Shown here: positions 1-5,920 of the stretch, piece by piece
Numbering within the stretch: position 1 is the stretch's first letter
Layout of the letters: the number at the start of each line of letters is the position of its first letter
Origin: JASFUX01 sp050050115
GTDB lineage: Bacteria; Pseudomonadota; Alphaproteobacteria; Caulobacterales; Maricaulaceae
Direction of reading: 5' to 3'
Length of the DNA stretch: 5,920 nt
Assembly: GCA_050050115.1 (NCBI GenBank)
Contig: JASFUX010000223.1
Location: 1 to 5,920, forward strand
Notes under the pieces: model-generated
Database searches by the model: none
The model's input: the letters and a program-made list of their open reading frames with translations, nothing else
Told to the model about the DNA's origin: nothing
Program-made: the position numbers and the translations under genes

Positions 1-360
1 CCCGACGCTTCGGGCCGTCAGCGGCCGGAGGAAACCCCGGGCTCTGACTTCGATCTGCCCGCCGACATGGTGGTGTTCGCCCTCGGCTTCGACGCCGAGG
101 AGACGCCCAAGCTGTTCGATCTGCCCGAGCTGGCGGTCAACCGCTGGGGCGCGCTCAAGGTCGAGCCCTACGGCCGCGGCTGGACCTTGGACGAGGGCGC
201 GGGGCTGACCAACTTGGCCGGCGTCTTCGCGGCCGGGGACATCGTGCGCGGCGCCTCGCTCGTCGTGCGCGCTTTGAAGGACGGCCTCGACGCCGCCGAT
301 CAGATCCACGCTTGGCTTGTCGCCGAGGCCGCCAACGCCGCCCGCAGCGCGGCCGAGTGA
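1..360 (+). CDS. gltD: Glutamate synthase small subunit, 3' part (5' end outside window)
   Basis: This is the C-terminal part of the NADPH-dependent glutamate synthase (GOGAT) beta subunit. The beta subunit oxidises NADPH on its FAD and passes electrons through iron-sulfur clusters to the FMN of GltB. Frame 1 is open from base 1 and gives 119 residues before TGA at 358-360, about a quarter of a usual GltD of roughly 480 residues. The N-terminal cysteine clusters and the first nucleotide-binding motif are therefore off the left edge. Visible signatures are LPADMVVFALGF near window residues 19-30, the usual GltD stretch just before the last Rossmann segment, and GVFAAGDIVRGASLVV around residues 74-89, whose Gly-Asp closes the FAD site in this flavoprotein disulfide reductase-like fold. 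The alanine-rich tail after the AWL at the end of the family fold is unremarkable. An internal ATG at 67 is not the start, because the conserved sequence continues upstream of it. The gltB gene follows after 7 bases, which supports one operon and the assignment. Confidence 0.95.
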   Translation, partial: PDASGRQRPEETPGSDFDLPADMVVFALGFDAEETPKLFDLPELAVNRWGALKVEPYGRGWTLDEGAGLTNLAGVFAAGDIVRGASLVVRALKDGLDAADQIHAWLVAEAANAARSAAE

Positions 361-367
361 GTTCGCC
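355..367 (+). promoter_or_regulatory. gltD-gltB junction with weak ribosome binding site
   Basis: The gltD stop (TGA, 358-360) is followed by only 7 bases before the gltB ATG at 368. The only Shine-Dalgarno-like bases are GAGTGAG at 355-361, which overlap the gltD stop and lie about 6 bases from the ATG. The match is poor, so gltB translation probably depends on ribosomes finishing gltD (translational coupling). That is an inference from the spacing. There is no room here for a separate promoter or terminator, so gltD and gltB should share one transcript. Confidence 0.55.
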
Positions 368-487
368 ATGAAAGACTTCGACCAGACGCCCGCCTTCCGT
401 GCGCCTTCGAGCGCGTTCGATGCTGACGCGGCTCGTTCGCGGCTGATCGAGGCGAACGCTTACGACCCCGAGCACGAGCACGCCGCC
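368..487 (+). other. Predicted GltB propeptide, removed to expose catalytic Cys
   Basis: These 40 codons precede the TGC at 488-490, which encodes the conserved Cys of the ACGVG motif. Bacterial GOGAT large subunits are made as precursors. Removal of the leader frees the amino group of this Cys, which acts as the N-terminal nucleophile of the glutaminase site. The stretch is poor in conserved sequence until YDPEHEHAACG at residues 32-42, which resembles the family leader end (tyrosine-aspartate-proline, then glutamate/histidine residues before the Cys). It has no hydrophobic core and so is not a secretion signal. The cleavage site is inferred from the family, and the exact leader length depends on the ATG at 368 being the true start. 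Confidence 0.75.
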
Positions 488-3400
488 TGCGGCGTCGGCC
501 TTGTCGCTTCGGTCGACGGCACGCCGCGGCGCGACGTCATCGAGCTGGCGCTCGCCGCCTTGAAGGCCGTCTGGCACCGCGGGGCGGTCGACGCGGACGG
601 CAAGACCGGGGACGGCGCGGGCATCCGCGTCGACGTGCCCCAGGAGTTCTTCCGCGCCCAGGTCGAGCGCACCGGCCATACGCCGGGCTCCGAGCCGATC
701 TGCGTGGGCATGATCTTCCTGCCGCGCACGGACATCTTCGCTCAGGAACGCGCCCGCACCATCGTCGAGAGCGAGGTGCTGCGCGCGGGCTTTTACATCT
801 ACGGCTGGCGCCAGCCGCCGGTGCGTCCCGACGTGATCGGCGAGAAGGCCAACGCCACGCGCCCCGAGATCGAGCAGATCCTGTTCTCCGACGCTCACGG
901 ACGATCGGCCGCCGAGCTCGACAGGACGCTCTACGTCGCTCGCCGGCGGATCGAGCGGCGTGCGCTCGAGCAGGGGGTGCCGCAGTTCTACGTCTGCTCG
1001 ATGTCGCCCAAGACGCTGATCTACAAGGGCATGTTCCTCGCCGAGCAGACCGAGGCCTTTTATCCCGACCTCGTCGATCCGGCGTTCGTCTCGGCCGCGG
1101 CGATTTTCCACCAGCGCTATTCGACCAACACCTTCCCCGAATGGCGCCTCGCCCAGCCGTTCCGGATGCTCGCCCACAACGGCGAGATCAATACTCTGAA
1201 GGGCAACGTCAACTGGATGACGAGCCACGAGATCGGCCTCGCCGACGACGCGTTCGGCGAGAACGCCAAGCACGTGCGCCCGATCATCCAGCCCGGCAGC
1301 TCTGACTCCGCCGCGCTCGATCAGGTGTTCGAAGCGCTCGTGCGCGGGGGTCGCGACGCCCCGCTCGCCAAGGCGATCATGATCCCCGAAGCGCGCGGCG
1401 GCGGGGACGGCGACTCAAAAGACTCCTGGCGCGACTTCTTTTCCTACACCAACGCGGTGATGGAACCCTGGGACGGTCCGGCTGCGATCGCGGCCTGCGA
1501 CGGGCGCTGGGCGATCGCCGGGGCGGACCGCAACGGCCTCAGGCCCCTGCGCTGGGCGCTGTCGGACGACGGCATTCTCGCGGTCGGCTCGGAAGCGGGC
1601 ATGTGTCCGATTGCGGACGAACGCATCGCGCGCCGCGGCGCGGTCGAGCCCGGCCGGATGATCGGCGTCGACCTCGAGAAGGGCAAGTTCTACGACGACC
1701 ACGAGCTGCTCGATCTCATCTCCGAGCGCCGCGACTACGCCAAGTGGGCCTCGGCGGTCGAGGACATCACCTTTAAGGTCGGCAAGGGTCCCGAAGAGCG
1801 GCTTTTCGACGACGCCGAGACGCTTCAGCGACTACGCGCCGCCGGCGCGACGCGCGAGGACCTCGAGATGGTCCTTGCGCCGATGATCGACACCTCGAAA
1901 GAAGCCATCGGCTCGATGGGCGACGACACGCCGCTGGCGGTGCTGTCTCAGCGCTATCGGCCGCTTGCGCATTTCTTCCGGCAGAACTTTTCGCAGGTGA
2001 CCAACCCGCCGATCGACCCGCTGCGCGAGACGCGGGTGATGAGCCTCAACACGCGCTTTCGGAACCTCGGCGCCATTCGCGCCGAGGACGGACCGCTCCA
2101 GCAGATCTACATGCTCGACAGCCCTATCCTGACGAACGGGATGTACGACCGGCTCTGCTCTTTCATGGAGAACGAGACCCGGGTGATCGACTGCACCTTC
2201 GAGCGTCCTGAGACGCCGGGGCAGGGCGAGGGGCTGCGCGCCTGCATCGACCGGATCAAGGACGACGCCGCGCGCGCCGTGCTCGCCGGGGCGACCCACC
2301 TGGTGCTCTCGGACGAAGGTCAGGGCCCGGGCCGGCTGCCCGCGCCGATGATCCTTGCGGTCGCGGGCGCGCACCGCCGGCTGCTCGAAACCGGTCTGCG
2401 GGCCAAGTGCGCGATCACCGTGCGCGCGGCGGAGTGCTTCGATTCCCACGCTTGCGCCGTGCTCATCGGCGCGGGCGCGACCTGCGTCAGTCCTTACATG
2501 GCCTTCGAGGCGGCGAACGAACGCTGCGCGCGGGGCCTGCACGAGGGCGTCTCGGTGAACGAGGGTGCGCTGGCGGTGAAGACCGCGCTCGACGGCGGGC
2601 TCTTGAAGATCATCTCCAAGATGGGGATCTCGGTGATCTCGTCCTATCGGGGCGGCGCCAACTTTGAGGCCCTGGGCCTGTCGCGCACCCTGGTCGAAGA
2701 GTTCTTCCCCGGCATGCCCAGCCGCATCTCCGGCATCGGCGTGCCCGGTCTCGAGATGAAGATCGCTGAGCTCAACGAGCAGTCCTGGCGCACTCATGGA
2801 CTGCTGCCGGTCGGCGGCTTCTTCAAGTGGCGCGCCAAAGGCGAGACCCATGCGCTCGAGGCGCGCGCCGTCGCTGCGTTGCAGGACGCCGTGCGCGAGC
2901 GCGATCCGTCCGCATACCGCGCCTATCTCGACGCGTTGTCGGATCGTCCGCCGGTGGAGCTGCGCGACCTGCTCGAATTGAAGCCCCTGGGCGAGCCGGT
3001 CTCGCTGTCCAAGGTCGAAAGCCCTTCGCGGATCTATCGCCGCTTCAATACGCCGGGCATGTCGCTGGGCGCCCTGAGTCCTGAGGCGCACGGCGCGCTC
3101 AACATCGCGATGAATCGCCTGGGCGCGCGCTCGGTCTCGGGCGAGGGCGGCGAGGATCCGGAGCGCTATCTGCCCCGGCCGAACGGCGACAACGCGAATT
3201 CCGCGGTCAAGCAGATCGCCTCGGGCCGCTTCGGCGTCACGGCGGGTTATCTGAACCAGTGCCGCGAGATCGAGATCAAGGTCGCCCAGGGCGCCAAGCC
3301 TGGCGAGGGCGGTCAGCTGCCTGGCTTCAAGGTCACCGAGTTCATCGCCAAGATGCGGCACTCGACCCCCGGCGTGATGTTGATCAGCCCGCCGCCGCAC

Positions 3401-4906
3401 CACGACATCTACTCGATCGAAGACCTCGCGCAGCTGATCTACGACCTCAAGCAGATCAACCCGATCGCGCGGGTGACGGTGAAGCTCGTCTCCGCGGCGG
3501 GCGTGGGCACGATCGCGGCCGGCGTCGCCAAGGCCAAGGCGGACGTGATCTTGATCTCCGGCCACGTCGGCGGCACGGGCGCGAGCCCGCTGACCTCGAT
3601 CAAGCACGCCGGCGCGCCTTGGGAGATCGGCCTTTCCGAAGCGCATCAGATTCTGTCCCTGAACGGACTGCGAGACGACGTGGTGCTGCGCACCGACGGC
3701 GGCATCCGCACGGGGCGCGACGTGGTGATCGCGGCGATGCTCGGCGCGCAGGAGTTCGGCGTCGGCACCATCTCGCTCGTCGCCATGGGCTGTCTGATGG
3801 TGCGCCAGTGCCATTCGAACACCTGTCCCGTCGGCGTCTGCACCCAGGACGAGGCGCTGCGTCAACGTTTCGTCGGCGCGCCCGAGCATGTGGTCAACCT
3901 GATGAACTTCCTCGCCGAGGACGTGCGCGAGATCCTCGCCAGCCTCGGCGCGCGCTCGCTCGAGGACGTGGTCGGGCGGACCGATCTGCTGGCTCAGGTC
4001 TCGCGCGGCGCCGATCACCTCGATGACCTCGACCTCAACCCGTTGATGGTCCGCGTCGATCCCGACTGGCGCTCGAATTGGGCCGAGCGGCGTGTCAACC
4101 CGACCCCCAGTCTCGATGAAGAAGAGATCGTCCGCGACGCGGCGCCCGCGCTCGAGCGCGGCGCAAAGGTGAGCCTGTCGTACACGGTGCAGAACACCCA
4201 TCGCTCGATCGGCGCGCGGCTGTCCTCGCACATCGTCAAGCGCTTCGGCGAGGAAGGCGGCCCGGACGGGTTGATCACCGTTTCGTTGCGCGGCTCGGCC
4301 GGCCAGTCTTTCGGCGCCTTCGCAGCGAAGGGCCTCAGGCTCGAGCTTGAAGGCGAGGCGAACGACTATGTCGGCAAGGGTCTGTCGGGCGGCGTCATCG
4401 TCGTCGGTCGCCGCCGGCGCTCGGGCGGACCCCTCGATGAGGCGATCATCGGCAACACCTGCCTTTACGGGGCGACCTCGGGCGCGCTGTTCGCGGCCGG
4501 CCGGGCCGGCGAGCGCTTCGCGGTGCGCAACTCCGGCGTTCTGACGGTCGTCGAGGGCTGCAGCGCCAACGGCTGCGAATATATGACCGGCGGGATCGCG
4601 GTGATCCTGGGCCGCATCGGGGCGAACTTCGCCGCGGGCATGACCGGCGGCGAGGCCTTCGTCTACGACCCTCGGCAGATGCTCGACTCGGTGCTCAACG
4701 CGGACTCGGTCTTGACCGGCGTCTTCGCCGACGAGGCCGCCGAGGAGCGCTGCCGCAACCTGATCGAGCGTCACGCCAAGGAGACGGGCTCCGAACTCGC
4801 CGCCAAGCTGCTCGACAACTGGGCGGTCGAGCGCGGACGCTTCGTCCACGTCGTACCCAAGGAGATCGCGGCGCGCGAAGGCATCGTGATGAAGGGCGCA
4901 GCGTAG
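368..4906 (+). CDS. gltB: Glutamate synthase large (alpha) subunit, complete
   Basis: This cytoplasmic subunit hydrolyses glutamine, channels the ammonia to 2-oxoglutarate and reduces the iminoglutarate on FMN, giving two glutamates. The product is 1512 residues, the usual length. Residues 1-40 look like a propeptide. The class II glutaminase domain starts at Cys41 in ACGVG and runs to about 435, with RYSTNT at 250-255, HNGEINT at 270-276 and SSDSAALD around 311-318. Taking Cys41 as residue 1, Arg210, Asn231, Gly232 and Asp273 fall where I recall them in Azospirillum GltS. The central domain (about 490-800) holds TNPPIDPLRE at 545-554. The FMN barrel (about 850-1230) holds SGEGGED at 924-930, AQGAKPGEGGQLPG at 973-986, GGTGASP at 1068-1074 and RTDGG at 1108-1112. 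Cys1142, Cys1148 and Cys1153 match the 3Fe-4S ligands. The GXGXG domain (about 1250-1460) has GSAGQSFGAF at 1309-1318 and NDYVGKGLSGG at 1332-1342. I chose the ATG at 368 because it lies 7 bases past the gltD stop and gives a propeptide of normal size; the in-frame TTG at 317 would run back into gltD. No frameshift or missing catalytic residue is seen. Confidence 0.97.
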   Translation: MKDFDQTPAFRAPSSAFDADAARSRLIEANAYDPEHEHAACGVGLVASVDGTPRRDVIELALAALKAVWHRGAVDADGKTGDGAGIRVDVPQEFFRAQVERTGHTPGSEPICVGMIFLPRTDIFAQERARTIVESEVLRAGFYIYGWRQPPVRPDVIGEKANATRPEIEQILFSDAHGRSAAELDRTLYVARRRIERRALEQGVPQFYVCSMSPKTLIYKGMFLAEQTEAFYPDLVDPAFVSAAAIFHQRYSTNTFPEWRLAQPFRMLAHNGEINTLKGNVNWMTSHEIGLADDAFGENAKHVRPIIQPGSSDSAALDQVFEALVRGGRDAPLAKAIMIPEARGGGDGDSKDSWRDFFSYTNAVMEPWDGPAAIAACDGRWAIAGADRNGLRPLRWALSDDGILAVGSEAGMCPIADERIARRGAVEPGRMIGVDLEKGKFYDDHELLDLISERRDYAKWASAVEDITFKVGKGPEERLFDDAETLQRLRAAGATREDLEMVLAPMIDTSKEAIGSMGDDTPLAVLSQRYRPLAHFFRQNFSQVTNPPIDPLRETRVMSLNTRFRNLGAIRAEDGPLQQIYMLDSPILTNGMYDRLCSFMENETRVIDCTFERPETPGQGEGLRACIDRIKDDAARAVLAGATHLVLSDEGQGPGRLPAPMILAVAGAHRRLLETGLRAKCAITVRAAECFDSHACAVLIGAGATCVSPYMAFEAANERCARGLHEGVSVNEGALAVKTALDGGLLKIISKMGISVISSYRGGANFEALGLSRTLVEEFFPGMPSRISGIGVPGLEMKIAELNEQSWRTHGLLPVGGFFKWRAKGETHALEARAVAALQDAVRERDPSAYRAYLDALSDRPPVELRDLLELKPLGEPVSLSKVESPSRIYRRFNTPGMSLGALSPEAHGALNIAMNRLGARSVSGEGGEDPERYLPRPNGDNANSAVKQIASGRFGVTAGYLNQCREIEIKVAQGAKPGEGGQLPGFKVTEFIAKMRHSTPGVMLISPPPHHDIYSIEDLAQLIYDLKQINPIARVTVKLVSAAGVGTIAAGVAKAKADVILISGHVGGTGASPLTSIKHAGAPWEIGLSEAHQILSLNGLRDDVVLRTDGGIRTGRDVVIAAMLGAQEFGVGTISLVAMGCLMVRQCHSNTCPVGVCTQDEALRQRFVGAPEHVVNLMNFLAEDVREILASLGARSLEDVVGRTDLLAQVSRGADHLDDLDLNPLMVRVDPDWRSNWAERRVNPTPSLDEEEIVRDAAPALERGAKVSLSYTVQNTHRSIGARLSSHIVKRFGEEGGPDGLITVSLRGSAGQSFGAFAAKGLRLELEGEANDYVGKGLSGGVIVVGRRRRSGGPLDEAIIGNTCLYGATSGALFAAGRAGERFAVRNSGVLTVVEGCSANGCEYMTGGIAVILGRIGANFAAGMTGGEAFVYDPRQMLDSVLNADSVLTGVFADEAAEERCRNLIERHAKETGSELAAKLLDNWAVERGRFVHVVPKEIAAREGIVMKGAA

Positions 4907-4931
4907 GGGGAGCAAAGTCCCGGCGCCGCCG
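4907..4931. other. 25-base gap between convergent gltB and purU
   Basis: The stop codons of gltB (TAG, 4904-4906) and purU (complement 4932-4934) face each other across 25 bases. The gap contains a possible 4-bp stem, GGGA at 4908-4911 with TCCC at 4918-4921 around a 6-base loop, and the palindrome GGCGCC at 4922-4927. Neither is followed by a T run on either strand. No convincing intrinsic terminator is visible for either gene, so termination may be Rho-dependent or take place inside the opposing gene. Confidence 0.5.
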
Positions 4932-5810
4932 CTATTTGAACACCACCGTCCGGGCGCCGTTCAAGAGGATGCGGTGCGTCGCGTGCCATTTGACCGCACG
5001 CGCGAGGACCCGGCGCTCGATGTCCTGGCCGACCTCCATCAGCTGACTGGGCGAGAGCGCGTGGTCGACGCGCTCGACGTCCTGTTCGATGATCGGGCCT
5101 TCGTCGAGCTCCGAGGTCACGTAGTGGGCCGTCGCGCCGATGATCTTCACCCCGCGCCGATGGGCCTGGTGATAGGGCCGCGCGCCCTTGAAGCCGGGCA
5201 GGAACGAGTGGTGGATGTTGATGCACCGCCCGGCCAGCTTCGCCGCGAGCCCGTCCGAGAGCACCTGCATGTAGCGCGCAAGCACGACCAGCTCGGCGTC
5301 GTAGCTCTGCACGAGACGGTAGAACTCGGTTTCGGCTTCGAGCTTGGTCTGCTTCGTGATCGGAACATGATGGAACGGAAGCCCGCGCCACTCGGTCATC
5401 TCGCGCAGAGCCTCGTGGTTGGAGACCACGGCCTTGATCTCGATCGGCAGCCCGCCGCTGGCCCAGCGGTGCAGGAGATCGTTGAGGCAATGTCCTGACT
5501 GCGAGGCGGCGATCACCACCTTCATCTTCGCCGCCGCGTCGACGAGGTCCCAGTCCATCTCAAAGCGCTCGGCGACCGGCTCGTAGGCGGCGCGGACCGC
5601 GACGATGTCGAGCGGCGCGTCGGCGTTCGTCGAGCGGAAGACGATGCGGGAGAAGAAGGTGGTGGTGTCCGGGTCGGAGTAGGCGGCGACCTCTTCGACG
5701 AAGGCGCCGTGCTCGAACAGCAACGTCGTCACCGCCGCCTGCAGGCCGGCGACGTCCGGACAGGCGTACTTCAAAATCCAGCGGTCGCTGTTTCCCGCGG
5801 GCGTGGTCAT
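4932..5810 (-). CDS. purU: Formyltetrahydrofolate deformylase, complete
   Basis: This enzyme hydrolyses 10-formyl-tetrahydrofolate to formate and tetrahydrofolate in the cytoplasm. It regulates the balance of the one-carbon pool and can supply formate for purine synthesis. The product is 292 residues, close to the usual 280-290. Residues about 10-90 form an ACT domain, with CPDVAGLQAAV at 17-27 and DPDTTTFF at 46-53, the likely amino-acid-sensing part; in E. coli PurU responds to methionine and glycine. The formyltransferase-fold catalytic domain (about 95-290) has SGHCLNDLL at 105-113, VVSNHE at 128-133, PFHHVPITK at 145-153, INIHHSFLPGFKGARPYHQA at 197-216 and ATAHYV at 226-231 followed by LDEGPIIEQD at 235-244. 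Asn198, His200 and Asp236 have the spacing of the Asn-His-Asp catalytic triad of glycinamide ribonucleotide formyltransferase (106/108/144 in E. coli PurN). The related PurN lacks an ACT domain, which favours PurU. The ATG at 5810-5808 has a GGAAG five bases upstream. The gene converges on gltB and so is not co-transcribed with it. Confidence 0.96.
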   Translation of the reverse strand: MTTPAGNSDRWILKYACPDVAGLQAAVTTLLFEHGAFVEEVAAYSDPDTTTFFSRIVFRSTNADAPLDIVAVRAAYEPVAERFEMDWDLVDAAAKMKVVIAASQSGHCLNDLLHRWASGGLPIEIKAVVSNHEALREMTEWRGLPFHHVPITKQTKLEAETEFYRLVQSYDAELVVLARYMQVLSDGLAAKLAGRCINIHHSFLPGFKGARPYHQAHRRGVKIIGATAHYVTSELDEGPIIEQDVERVDHALSPSQLMEVGQDIERRVLARAVKWHATHRILLNGARTVVFK

Positions 5811-5815
5811 CGGCG

Positions 5816-5820
5816 CTTCC
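5816..5820 (-). promoter_or_regulatory. Ribosome binding site of purU
   Basis: On the minus strand GGAAG lies five bases before the purU ATG (5810-5808). It is a good Shine-Dalgarno match at normal spacing and supports this start over internal alternatives, which would cut into the ACT domain. Confidence 0.65.
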
Positions 5821-5859
5821 GAGGCTTGGTCTTCGTTCGGCGCTTGCTTAAACGCGCCT

Positions 5860-5892
5860 CGCCTCGGCGTCCAGCGCCGGCGCCCGGAGGCG
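5860..5892 (-). terminator. GC-rich inverted repeat, possible terminator of upstream minus-strand gene
   Basis: CGCCTCGGCG at 5860-5869 pairs with CGCC at 5881-5884 and GAGGCG at 5887-5892. This gives ten base pairs interrupted by a two-base bulge (5885-5886) around an 11-base loop. Read on the minus strand, it begins two bases after the TGA at 5897-5895 and is followed by AGGCG, C, G and then only three T residues (5852-5850). The placement between a possible upstream stop and purU fits a terminator, but the T run is very short. In DNA this GC-rich such stems also arise by chance. It could instead be a leader structure of purU or have no role. Confidence 0.3.
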
Positions 5893-5894
5893 GC

Positions 5895-5920
5895 TCACAC
5901 CGTCCAGTGGTCCTCGCCGT
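5895..5920 (-). CDS. Possible 3' end of a further minus-strand gene, product unknown
   Basis: Read on the minus strand from the right edge, one frame gives Gly-Glu-Asp-His-Trp-Thr-Val and then TGA at 5897-5895. The codons have G or C in the third position, as in the neighbours, and the stop is followed directly by an inverted repeat, as at a gene end. Seven residues are too few to name a product or to exclude chance. If real, the gene lies upstream of purU on the same strand with an 84-base gap. Confidence 0.25.

Larger units (their letters stand above)
5811..5894. other. Non-coding stretch upstream of purU
   Basis: These 84 bases separate purU from the possible stop codon at 5897-5895. They contain the purU ribosome binding site and the inverted repeat described separately. 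I could not find a pair of -35 and -10 boxes that I would defend, so a purU promoter here is possible but not shown. If the hairpin does not terminate transcription, purU could be read from the gene beyond the right edge. Confidence 0.5.

Noticed and set aside
317..367. TTG at 317 as the gltB start.
   Set aside because: It would overlap gltD by 44 bases, has no evident ribosome binding site, and adds proline-rich residues unlike the family leader. The ATG at 368 fits better.
155..1273. A 372-codon open frame on the minus strand over gltD/gltB.
   Set aside because: It is the shadow of two well-supported plus-strand genes. The low-complexity Arg-rich composition at its end is typical of out-of-frame GC-rich DNA.
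3259..4026. A 255-codon plus-strand frame inside gltB.
   Set aside because: It is an alternate frame of the FMN domain, rich in Arg, Asp and Gly, and the gltB frame is unbroken across it, so it is not a sign of a frameshift.
1832..4915. A 1027-codon open frame on the minus strand opposite gltB.
   Set aside because: It is the exact antisense of a certain gene. Long antisense open frames are expected where GC is high and stop codons are rare. Its predicted protein is Arg/Ala/Asp/His-rich, with no recognisable domain.
4771..5490. A 239-codon minus-strand frame overlapping purU and the end of gltB.
   Set aside because: It is out of frame with both real genes and has the Arg/Ala/Pro-rich composition of a shadow frame.
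4974..5498. A 174-codon plus-strand open frame opposite purU.
   Set aside because: purU on the other strand has all its family motifs and an intact triad. This frame shows no known motif and no ribosome binding site that I could support.
1..5920. A novel defence, mobile or regulatory system.
   Set aside because: About 98 percent of the window is accounted for by three recognised housekeeping genes and short gaps. I saw no repeats of array type, transposase, tRNA, attachment site or change in base composition.

Overview
The window is GC-rich chromosomal DNA with ordinary housekeeping content, and I see no mobile element, CRISPR array, RNA gene or novel system in it. The gene types, the protein sequences and the strong G/C third-position bias suggest an alphaproteobacterium. 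A member of the Caulobacterales/Maricaulales type is possible, but that finer placement is an impression from protein similarity and was not tested.

Layout. (1) Bases 1-360 (+) are the last 119 codons of gltD, the NADPH/FAD-binding small subunit of glutamate synthase (GOGAT), cut by the left edge. (2) After 7 bases, 368-4906 (+) is a complete gltB, the 1512-residue large subunit. It carries a 40-residue propeptide, a class II glutaminase domain with the N-terminal-type catalytic Cys, a central domain, an FMN barrel with the cysteines for a 3Fe-4S cluster, and a GXGXG C-terminal domain. (3) A 25-base gap separates it from a convergent gene, purU (5810-4932, -), a complete 292-residue formyltetrahydrofolate deformylase with an N-terminal ACT domain. 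(4) Bases 5811-5894 are non-coding and hold a purU ribosome binding site and a GC-rich inverted repeat. (5) The last 26 bases may be the 3' end of another minus-strand gene.

How the genes work together. GltB takes the amide ammonia of glutamine and channels it to 2-oxoglutarate, and GltD supplies electrons from NADPH; together with glutamine synthetase this is the main ammonia-assimilation route under low nitrogen. PurU hydrolyses 10-formyl-tetrahydrofolate to formate and tetrahydrofolate and so balances the one-carbon pool. PurU is transcribed towards gltB, so it is a neighbour and not an operon partner. The promoter of the gltDB unit lies upstream of the window.
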